In this document: positions 1-6,675 of the stretch, one piece after another | Layout: each line of letters opens with the position of its first letter | Numbering within the stretch: the stretch's first letter is position 1 | NCBI GenBank assembly: GCA_019695455.1 | Contig: JAEUAC010000035.1 | Span: 1-7,299, forward strand | Direction: 5' to 3' | DNA from: Methylorubrum extorquens | GTDB taxonomy: Bacteria > Pseudomonadota > Alphaproteobacteria > Rhizobiales > Beijerinckiaceae | Length of the DNA: 7,299 nucleotides | Made by a program: the position numbers and the translations under genes | Notes under the pieces: model-generated | Told to the model about the DNA's origin: nothing | The model's input: only the letters and a program-made list of their open reading frames with translations | Database searches by the model: none

Positions 1-266
1 TCAGGGGGACGGGCGGCATGTCTGCGGATCGATTCGGTCGGACGCAGCAAAGCGGCCGCTCGGCCGGATGTCACGCGGGCGGGATGTCGCCGGCGACCGA
101 TAGGGCGGATCGGGCGTGGTTTCGGCCGGACCCCTCCGCCGCTCGTCCCGACGAAGGTCGGGACCCAGGTCGGGCATGGATCTCGACCTTGAGCGGGGTG
201 GGTCGGTTCGATCGTCCGCCTATCGGTCGGACCCGGAATCCGACGCCAGCAAGGCGCACGAACGGA
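1..266. other. Gene-free tail downstream of the TetR gene
   Basis: I see no supportable gene here. Open frames crossing it continue antisense into the TetR gene and have arginine-rich, unfamiliar translations. It holds a perfect hairpin of REP type (145-164) and an inverted pair: 94-109 reads CGACCGATAGGGCGGA, and the complement of 215-229 reads CGACCGATAGGCGGA, one base shorter. A related GGTCGGACG motif lies near 36-44. Together they look like the remains of non-coding palindromic DNA at the 3' end of the operon. Transcription could end here, but no T-run follows the hairpin. Confidence 0.55.
143..168. repeat. REP-like palindromic hairpin (possible operon terminator)
   Basis: A perfect 8-bp stem, GTCCCGAC (145-152) and GTCGGGAC (157-164), encloses the four-base loop GAAG. 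The layout CGTCCCGAC-GAAG-GTCGGGACCCAGG resembles the common proteobacterial intergenic repeat of the type CGTC..CCCGCGAAGGCGGG..CCAGG. The resemblance is from memory. It lies about 100 bases past the TetR stop on the transcribed (minus) strand and has no U-tract, so it could act as a Rho-independent-like end or mRNA stabiliser, but this is unproven. Confidence 0.5.
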
Positions 267-896
267 TCAGGGTCTCGACGAAGGCTGGCCGTAGGCGTGC
301 AGCACGGTGCGGGCGATCGCCCCGTAGAGCCGTTCCAGGCGGTCGAACGAGAAGCTGTCCTGGGTGATCGCGCCCGCGCTGTCGGCGATCGCCGTGATCT
401 GGAGCGCGACGTCCGCGACGGGCGTTCCGGGCCCGAGTTCGCCCGTCCGGACCGCCCGCGCCACCGCCTCCGTCACGATCGCCTCGAGTACGGCCGAGAA
501 CCGGGCCAGCACCTCGCGGGCGCGCGGCCCGATCTCGTCGCGTTCGAGGCGCATGCGGCCGATCAGGCTCCAGGCATGGCCGGTGTCGCCCGTCGGGTTG
601 TAGCGCACGTAGCGCTCGCGGTTCGATTCCATCATGCCGCCGATCTTCTCGACGAGCGGGACGGGGCGCCGCCAGTTGGCGGTCCATTCCGCGATGGTGC
701 CCTCGACGTATTCGACGATCACCTCCTCGCAGAGGTTCTGCTTGGAGCCATAATAGTAGTGGACGTTGGCGCGCGTCGTGGTCAGGCGCTCCGCCACGTC
801 GCGGAAGCGGAACCCCTGGTAGCCGTGCCGCAGCAGGAGCTCGACCGAGACCGTCCGGATCGCCTCCTTCATCGAGGGCGGCGGCGCGTCCGGCAC
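267..896 (-). CDS. TetR/AcrR-family transcriptional regulator
   Basis: A 209-residue protein of typical TetR length. The N-terminal DNA-binding domain occupies about residues 10-56; the helix-turn-helix is visible as FRDVAERLTTTRANVHYYYG (31-50) followed by SKQNL, the classic end of the TetR HTH. The rest is a divergent helical ligand-binding and dimerisation domain, so the ligand cannot be inferred. The start is a GTG one base after the TGA of the upstream SDR gene. An ATG at 872 (residue 9) is the alternative, but it has no purine-rich ribosome site. The one-base spacing argues for translational coupling, with the regulator as last gene of the operon it probably represses. TetR proteins usually bind short palindromes near their target promoter; the likely target is the gap upstream of the NIPSNAP gene. 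Family assignment is firm; the autoregulatory role is inferred. Confidence 0.92.
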   Translation of the reverse strand: MPDAPPPSMKEAIRTVSVELLLRHGYQGFRFRDVAERLTTTRANVHYYYGSKQNLCEEVIVEYVEGTIAEWTANWRRPVPLVEKIGGMMESNRERYVRYNPTGDTGHAWSLIGRMRLERDEIGPRAREVLARFSAVLEAIVTEAVARAVRTGELGPGTPVADVALQITAIADSAGAITQDSFSFDRLERLYGAIARTVLHAYGQPSSRP

Positions 897-897
897 G

Positions 898-1665
898 TCA
901 ATCGTTCCAGAGGCCGCCCGTGAGGCTCAGCGTCTCGCCCGTGATGTAGGAGGCCTGTTCGGAGGCGAGGAACGCGACCGCGTTGGCGATGTCCTCCGGC
1001 ACGGCCGCGCGCTTCAGCGGGATGGCCTGCGCCCGGTCGGCCGCGAGCGGCAGGCCCTCGGCCCTGCGCTTCGCCTCCGATTCGTCGCGCATCTTCGTGT
1101 TGACCACGAGGCCGGGCGCGACCGCGTTGACCCGTACGCCCGAGCCGCCGAGCTCGACGGCGAGCGTCTGCGTGAGCGCCACGACGGCGAACTTGGACGC
1201 GCAATAGGCGCCGTAGGCCTCGACCCCCGACTTCCCCATCCAGGAGGCGAGGTTCACGATGACGCCCGAGCCGCGCTCCACCATGGCCGGCGCGACGAGG
1301 CGCGTCGCGTGGAAGAGGCCGTTCACGTTGATGCCGAAGGTCGCGTGCCAATCGGCCTCCGGCATGTCGAGCATCCGGCCGATGCGGCAGATGCCGGCGT
1401 TGTTGACGAGGATGTCGCAGCCGCCGAGCTCGGCCACGAGCGCGCCGATGCCGCTCTCCACGTCGGCCCGGGACGACACGTCGCCCGACGCGACCGCCAT
1501 CCGGCCCGCGCCGCCGAGGCTCGCCGCCGCGGATTCCGCGGCCGCCCGGTCGAGATCGAACAGGCCGACGTCGCAGCCCTCCGCCGCGAGCCGGGCCGCG
1601 ATGCCGCGGCCGATCCCGTGCGCCGCGCCCGTCACGATCGCGCGCCGTCCCGTCAATCCGTACAT
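898..1665 (-). CDS. SDR-family NAD(P)-dependent oxidoreductase
   Basis: A 255-residue classical short-chain dehydrogenase/reductase of normal length. Visible motifs are the cofactor glycine motif TGAAHGIG (12-19), NNAG (88-91), catalytic Asn in INVNG (N113), Ser in NLAS (S141), the YCASK motif (Y154, K158), and PG (184-185). An aspartate at the end of the second strand (D37, in LFDLD) is the usual sign of NAD(H) rather than NADP(H) preference. The protein should be a cytoplasmic tetramer interconverting an alcohol and a carbonyl. The substrate is not predictable; the sequence has the look of acetoin/diol, sugar-alcohol or 3-oxoacyl reductases. The ATG at 1665 is preceded by GAGGA at 1673-1677 with 7-base spacing, a good ribosome site. 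It follows nadX by 70 bases and abuts the TetR gene. All catalytic residues are present. Confidence 0.93.
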   Translation of the reverse strand: MYGLTGRRAIVTGAAHGIGRGIAARLAAEGCDVGLFDLDRAAAESAAASLGGAGRMAVASGDVSSRADVESGIGALVAELGGCDILVNNAGICRIGRMLDMPEADWHATFGINVNGLFHATRLVAPAMVERGSGVIVNLASWMGKSGVEAYGAYCASKFAVVALTQTLAVELGGSGVRVNAVAPGLVVNTKMRDESEAKRRAEGLPLAADRAQAIPLKRAAVPEDIANAVAFLASEQASYITGETLSLTGGLWND

Positions 1666-1672
1666 GCCGTCG

Positions 1673-1677
1673 TCCTC
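1673..1677 (-). promoter_or_regulatory. Ribosome binding site of the SDR gene
   Basis: On the minus strand GAGGA lies 7 bases before the ATG at 1665. It supports this start, and it is a clearer site than those of nadX and the hydrolase, consistent with independent initiation after the 70-base nadX-SDR gap. Confidence 0.6.
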
Positions 1678-1697
1678 GTCCGTTCCGTCGCGTCCGG

Positions 1698-1718
1698 CCG
1701 GCCTCCGGGCGAGGCCGG
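1698..1718 (-). other. Hairpin between nadX and the SDR gene
   Basis: CCGGCCTC (1698-1705) pairs perfectly with GAGGCCGG (1711-1718) around the loop CGGGC, an 8-bp GC-rich stem in the 70-base gap. No T-run follows on the minus strand, so it is more likely an mRNA-processing or stabilising stem, or a partial attenuator, than a full terminator. Function is inferred only from position. Confidence 0.4.
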
Positions 1719-1735
1719 GGCGCGTCGCGCCCGCC

Positions 1736-2671
1736 TCACAGGAACACCACCGTCGCGAAATGCTGCTCGATCGCGGCCAGGAGGGAACGGCTCACGATCC
1801 AGGATGTCTTCGGGTTGTCCGGCGAGGGCCGGTTCGCCACCGCGAGGCGGAGCGTCCCGAACGCGCTCTCGACCGTGACGCTGTGCGTGTTGCCGGCGGC
1901 CTCCGCATCCACGACGACGGCGACCTCCGTGTCCTCGAAGCCGGGGCCGGCGAGCGCCAGAGTCGCCGCGACGTTCAGGTTCGCCGGGTAGCGGGCAGCC
2001 GCGTCCCGGGCGTGGCCCTCGAACAGCGCGACCGGCGCGTCCGGCCGGGCCGGCAGGCCGAGCCGGGCGAGCTCGTCCGCCCAGGCGGCCGGCGGCTTGC
2101 GCGATTCGTAGCGGACCCGCAGGTCCGCGCCGCCCCGAGCCGCCCGCACGTAGTCGAGCCCCGCGAGCGCGCCCGACGGCAGGTAGAGGCGCGTCCGGTT
2201 CCGGTCCGCCGCCGCGACGAGCGAGGCGCGGAGCGCGTCGTCGCCGAGCGCGCCCACGGACGACAGGAGCAGCGGGACGCCGAGCCCGAGGCAGTCCGCG
2301 CCATGCCGGCGGATCGCCTCCGGCCCGGCCGCCTCCACGACGAGGTCCGGCGCGAAGGCGCGGAGGTCGTCGACACCCTCGGCGATCCGAAGAAGGTCAT
2401 TGCCCCCGGCCTCGTCATGCCGGGGAGGGCCCGAGGGGCCCGTCCCGACGCCCGCTGGGCCGTCCTGCGTGCTGCGAGACGCGGGCCGCGCCCGCTCCTC
2501 AGCCTGACGAACCGGGGGCGAGGCCCAGAGACGACGATCCTCCGCGACGCGCTCGCGCGAGCGCGAACCGGGTGCGAGCAGCACCGCGACGGCGTAGCCG
2601 CCAAGCTCGCGAAGCCCCTCGGCCAGGCTTCGGCCGATCGCGCCGTAGCCGATGATCGCGACGCGCCGCAT
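1736..2671 (-). CDS. nadX: L-aspartate dehydrogenase with an in-frame palindromic-element insert
   Basis: Predicted NAD(P)-dependent L-aspartate dehydrogenase, oxidising L-aspartate to iminoaspartate/oxaloacetate plus ammonia, or the reverse. The N-terminal Rossmann motif is GYGAIG (8-13). Further family blocks are DLVVEAAGP (109-117), SSVGAL (137-142), LPSGALAGLD (164-173), FEGHARDAAARYPANLNVAAT (217-237), N-T-H with the presumed catalytic histidine H263, and the C-terminal NPKTS (286-290). These match my recollection of the Ralstonia/Pseudomonas aspartate dehydrogenases. It has 311 residues against about 265-270 usually. The excess is residues 52-90, encoded by a 116-bp palindromic element (2403-2518) whose relative lies just upstream. 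The insert falls between the N-terminal Rossmann motif and the DLVVEAAG strand, probably in a surface loop, and all core motifs are intact, so the enzyme may be active. The ATG at 2671 overlaps the TGA of a 67-codon ORF; no strong ribosome site precedes it. No NAD-synthesis partners are nearby, so a catabolic role is likelier. Confidence 0.9.
   Translation of the reverse strand: MRRVAIIGYGAIGRSLAEGLRELGGYAVAVLLAPGSRSRERVAEDRRLWASPPVRQAEERARPASRSTQDGPAGVGTGPSGPPRHDEAGGNDLLRIAEGVDDLRAFAPDLVVEAAGPEAIRRHGADCLGLGVPLLLSSVGALGDDALRASLVAAADRNRTRLYLPSGALAGLDYVRAARGGADLRVRYESRKPPAAWADELARLGLPARPDAPVALFEGHARDAAARYPANLNVAATLALAGPGFEDTEVAVVVDAEAAGNTHSVTVESAFGTLRLAVANRPSPDNPKTSWIVSRSLLAAIEQHFATVVFL
2403..2518 (-). 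repeat. Palindromic element inserted within nadX
   Basis: The core, 2414-2509, aligns without gaps to 2722-2817, same orientation, with 80 of 96 bases identical by hand count. CCCCCGG (2403-2409) and CCGGGGG (2512-2518) form the outer ends. Two short side hairpins are perfect: GGGCCC-GAG-GGGCCC (2427-2441) and GCGGGC-CGC-GCCCGC (2481-2495). The central stem (2441-2455 with 2467-2481) retains 11 of 15 pairs and the outer stem about 12 of 15, so this copy is more decayed than the intergenic one. It is read as nadX codons 52-90 without a stop. The translation, around AEERARPASRSTQDGP, matches AEERAQPASRSTHDGP of the upstream copy in the same frame. It probably belongs to a dispersed palindromic family of alphaproteobacteria; that must be verified genome-wide. 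Confidence 0.85.
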
Positions 2672-2677
2672 CAGGCG
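2648..2677 (-). repeat. 30-bp direct repeat, copy A (real nadX start)
   Basis: Identical over 30 of 30 bases to 2851-2880, offset 203 bases. It contains the CGCCTGATG junction and nadX codons 1-8 (MRRVAIIG). The bases immediately outside the repeat differ. It marks a duplication bracketing the intergenic palindromic element. Confidence 0.9.
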
Positions 2678-2874
2678 CCGACCCCGGCGATCGGCCCCAT
2701 GGATGCACCGACTCCCCTGTCGTCATGCTGAGGAGGGCTCGCAGAGCCCGTCTCGAAGCACGCGGGACCGTCGTGCGTGCTTCGAGACGCGGGCTGCGCC
2801 CGCTCCTCGGCATGACGAGGCCGGGGGGAGGATGGCGCGCAGCCGCGCACGCCGATGATCGCGACGCGCCGCAT
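2671..2874 (-). CDS. Possible 67-residue relay ORF over the palindromic element
   Basis: This reading frame starts at the ATG of the duplicated nadX 5' end (MRRVAIIG), runs through the palindromic element and ends after GPIAGVGA. Its ATG overlaps the hydrolase TGA (TGATG at 2872-2876), and its own TGA overlaps the nadX ATG (TGATG at 2669-2673). Nothing resembles a known domain; after the first eight residues the translation is mostly element sequence, so a functional product is doubtful. It could carry terminating ribosomes from the hydrolase to nadX and so keep the two coupled despite the 202-base spacer. It may equally be an accident of the 203-base duplication offset. Confidence 0.3.
   Translation of the reverse strand: MRRVAIIGVRGCAPSSPRPRHAEERAQPASRSTHDGPACFETGSASPPQHDDRGVGASMGPIAGVGA
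2712..2831 (-). repeat. Palindromic element between hydrolase and nadX (cloverleaf-like)
   Basis: The core is 2721-2817, bounded by CTCCCC (2712-2717) and GGGGAG-type ends (to about 2831). The outer stem (2721-2735 with 2803-2817) is complete but for one G-T pair. Two side hairpins are perfect: GGGCTC-GCA-GAGCCC (2735-2749) and GCGGGC-TGC-GCCCGC (2789-2803). A perfect 15-bp central stem joins 2749-2763 with 2775-2789 around an 11-base loop. The two arms differ mainly in the side hairpins, yet each of those is self-complementary, so the fold is a cloverleaf rather than a simple inverted repeat. It lacks a transposase and could be a REP/MITE-like element moved in trans. As RNA it could stall RNase or ribosomes between the two genes. 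Confidence 0.88.
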
Positions 2875-2880
2875 CAGGCG
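2851..2880 (-). repeat. 30-bp direct repeat, copy B (hydrolase end / false nadX start)
   Basis: Second copy of the 30-bp repeat at 2648-2677. Here it spans the last two codons and TGA of the hydrolase and a copy of nadX codons 1-8. Because it still carries the TGATG junction, the ancestral arrangement was probably hydrolase stop directly overlapping nadX start, later separated by duplication and element insertion. Confidence 0.9.
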
Positions 2881-3674
2881 ATCCGGTCCGCGAAGGCGGC
2901 GACGTCCCGGACGACGTCGTCGGTCCGCGTCACGGGGAAGAAGTGGCCGCCGTCCGGATAGATCGTGACGGCGGGGTCGCGGAGGGCGGCCGCGAGGTCG
3001 TCCTGCAGGAAGGCCGGGACGATCGCGTCGTCGCGGGCACCCAGCACCAGGATGGGAAGGTCGAGCGCGGCCGCGTCCCGCGAGCCGTCGAAGGCGAGGA
3101 GCGCGTCGATGCGCTCGCGGACGACGCGCCGGGCCTCCTCGGAGCCGGGCGGCTTCGCCGTCGCGGCCTCGTAGGTCGGCCAGTGCCGCTCGAGCCAGGC
3201 CGGCGCGTAGCCGAGGATCGCGCCCGTCTCGGCGTAGGCGGCGGGATCGAGGTCGAGGATGCGGCGGCGGGTCGAGAAGAGGGCCGTCATGTAGCGGCTC
3301 GGCCTGAGCCAGGTCGCGCTGAGCACGAGGCCGCCGAGCCGGCCCGGCGCCATCCGGGCCAGCGCCTGGCCGATGGCGCCGCCGGTCGAGTGCCCGACGA
3401 GGATCGGGCGCTCGAGGCCGAGCGCGTCCGCGACGGCCAGCGTGTCCGCCGCCAGCCGGTCGATCGTGCAGGCGGCGGTGCCGCGGCTGCTCTGCCCGAT
3501 GCCGCGCTGGTCGAACCGGGCCACGCGGAACCGCGCCGCGAGCCCCGGCACCGCCGGGGACCAGAAGCCGGCCGTGCCGCCGAGCCCCGAGACGAGGAGG
3601 AGGTCGCGGCCGCGCCCCTCCAGGCTCGCCGCGAGCCGGGCGCCGTCCGGCAGGTCGACGACGGAGGCTGTCAT
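2874..3674 (-). CDS. Alpha/beta-fold hydrolase
   Basis: A 266-residue cytoplasmic alpha/beta hydrolase of usual length with no signal peptide. The nucleophile elbow is GHSTGG (S96); the acid is D215 or D216 in GARDDAIVP; the histidine is H244 in DGGHFF. The oxyanion region is VSGLGGT (28-34) and the DQRGIGQSS motif (55-63) is typical of the 3-oxoadipate enol-lactonase, RutD and C-C hydrolase-like branch. A cap domain lies between about residues 122 and 200. It probably hydrolyses a small ester, lactone, enol-lactone or C-C bond; the substrate cannot be fixed from sequence. The ATG at 3674 follows the NIPSNAP stop by 7 bases, with a weak AGG-type site inside the NIPSNAP end, so translation is likely coupled. 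Its TGA overlaps a duplicated copy of the nadX start. Confidence 0.92.
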   Translation of the reverse strand: MTASVVDLPDGARLAASLEGRGRDLLLVSGLGGTAGFWSPAVPGLAARFRVARFDQRGIGQSSRGTAACTIDRLAADTLAVADALGLERPILVGHSTGGAIGQALARMAPGRLGGLVLSATWLRPSRYMTALFSTRRRILDLDPAAYAETGAILGYAPAWLERHWPTYEAATAKPPGSEEARRVVRERIDALLAFDGSRDAAALDLPILVLGARDDAIVPAFLQDDLAAALRDPAVTIYPDGGHFFPVTRTDDVVRDVAAFADRIA

Positions 3675-3681
3675 GCGATGC

Positions 3682-3996
3682 CTATTGCAGGGGCGAATAG
3701 GGCACGGGATTGAGCATCCGCGTCGTCTGGATGTCGATCATGCCCTGGATGCGGTCGAGGTAGCCCTGCCATTCGGGATCGGCCAGCATGGCCGTCCGGC
3801 GCGTCGCGCGATCGCCCAGGGTCTCGTAGCCCCAGAGCGCCACGACGTGGTTCAGCTCGCCGATCTCCGTCGTGAAGTAGGCGATGAACCTGCCCAGATG
3901 CTTCTTCTGAAGCGGCAGTCCGAACTCGCCGTAGAGCCTCACGAATTCGCCCAGCCGGCCCGCCTTGATCCGGTAGTCCCGCTCTTCGTAGATCAC
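3682..3996 (-). CDS. NIPSNAP-family protein
   Basis: A small protein with the bacterial NIPSNAP signature, a ferredoxin-like dimeric alpha/beta-barrel fold: IYEERDY at the N-terminus, then KAGRLGEF, KKHLGRFIAYFTTEIGELNHVV, LWGYETLGDR, RRTAMLADPEW and NPVPYSPLQ at the C-terminus. These proteins often sit beside catabolic enzymes, but their activity is poorly defined. I chose the GTG at 3996 (104 residues) because most family members begin directly at (M)IYEER and because AGGGGGG lies about 7-8 bases upstream on the minus strand. A longer frame from the GTG at 4020 adds eight residues and would place that purine run inside the gene. It is the first gene of the probable operon and lies 7 bases before the hydrolase. 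The domain is complete. Confidence 0.85.
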   Translation of the reverse strand: MIYEERDYRIKAGRLGEFVRLYGEFGLPLQKKHLGRFIAYFTTEIGELNHVVALWGYETLGDRATRRTAMLADPEWQGYLDRIQGMIDIQTTRMLNPVPYSPLQ

Positions 3997-4060
3997 GCCC
4001 ACGCCCCCCTGTCGCGCCACCGACGACGGCCATCGTGTTAGCCGATCGGGCCGCCGGCCC

Positions 4061-4080
4061 CCGTGTCGCGAAGGACACGG
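4061..4080. promoter_or_regulatory. Perfect inverted repeat, operator candidate
   Basis: CCGTGTC and GACACGG (7-bp arms) flank a six-base GCGAAG spacer, about 65 bases before the NIPSNAP start. The arm length and spacing would suit a TetR-type dimer or an mRNA leader hairpin. No second copy was seen in the window. Confidence 0.3.
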
Positions 4081-4227
4081 TCGCGATCAGGCCGAGAGCC
4101 TGGGGACAACTCGAAAAATGGTCGTGCGCTGGCGTCATGGGCGTTCGCGCGATCCGCGTTCGTGCCGCGCGCCGAGGGGTCGGGCGCTCCGTCCTGACCT
4201 ACCTGCAAAGGAGAGACCACGACAAGG

Positions 4228-4251
4228 CGGGCGGCGCCGGCGGGCCGCCCG
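4228..4251 (-). terminator. Possible terminator hairpin after the hybrid kinase
   Basis: CGGGCGGC (4228-4235) pairs with GCCGCCCG (4244-4251) around an 8-base loop, an 8-bp all-GC stem starting 10 bases beyond the kinase stop on the minus strand. It is followed only by CCTTGT rather than a T-run, so termination may be weak and some read-through into the nadX operon is possible. Confidence 0.4.
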
Positions 4252-4260
4252 AAGCGCGCG

Positions 4261-6618
<2,358 letters not shown>

Positions 6619-6623
6619 GGCCG

Positions 6624-6629
6624 TCCTTC
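6624..6629 (-). promoter_or_regulatory. Ribosome binding site of the hybrid kinase
   Basis: GAAGGA on the minus strand lies 5 bases before the ATG at 6618, a strong site that fixes the kinase start. Confidence 0.65.
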
Positions 6630-6636
6630 GATGCGC

Positions 6637-6657
6637 CCGGCCGTGACAACCGGCCGG
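6637..6657 (-). other. Hairpin between aminotransferase and kinase
   Basis: CCGGCCG (6637-6643) and CGGCCGG (6651-6657) form a 7-bp stem with a 7-base loop in the 57-base gap. It lacks a T-run, so it may be a weak terminator or a structured leader for the kinase; the close spacing leaves co-transcription possible. Confidence 0.35.
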
Positions 6658-6675
6658 ACCGCGAATGTTTCCGCC

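Larger units (their letters stand above)
3997..4260 (-). promoter_or_regulatory. Regulatory gap upstream of the nadX operon
   Basis: This gap between the kinase stop and the NIPSNAP start should hold the operon promoter and any TetR operator. I cannot identify a convincing -35/-10 pair; TTGTCC near 4104-4109 on the minus strand is a possible -35 without a good -10. Candidate structures are a 7-bp hairpin CCGTGTC-GCGAAG-GACACGG (4061-4080) and a shorter palindrome CAGGC-CGAGA-GCCTG (4088-4102), either of which could be an operator. On the plus strand AAAGGAGAG (4207-4215) looks like a ribosome site but no start codon follows at a usable distance. Confidence 0.4.

Noticed and set aside
18..923. 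301-codon plus-strand open frame
   Set aside because: It lies antisense to the TetR gene, its translation is arginine-rich with no domain, and long antisense frames are expected at about 70% GC.
2413..2509. CRISPR-like or tandem array formed by the two palindrome copies
   Set aside because: Only two diverged copies 308 bases apart with coding sequence between them; no regular spacers and no cas genes.
2499..2530. nadX as a frameshifted pseudogene because of the insertion
   Set aside because: The frame stays open across the insert, and the Rossmann motif upstream and catalytic blocks downstream are in one frame, so the gene looks intact.
1259..2731. 490-codon plus-strand open frame antisense to the SDR gene and nadX
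   Set aside because: Low-complexity Arg/Ala/Pro-rich translation with no recognisable motifs; the minus strand has complete, motif-rich enzymes over the same span.
2712..2831. Intrinsic terminator between hydrolase and nadX
   Set aside because: The strong stem has no following T-run on the minus strand, and the same structure occurs inside the nadX coding region, so it is better explained as a dispersed repeat.
2943..3713. 256-codon plus-strand open frame
   Set aside because: Antisense to the hydrolase, which has a full catalytic triad; the plus translation is an Arg/Glu/Val-rich shadow.
4207..4215. Plus-strand ribosome site AAAGGAGAG
   Set aside because: No start codon follows at a suitable distance, and the frame running on is antisense to the kinase end.
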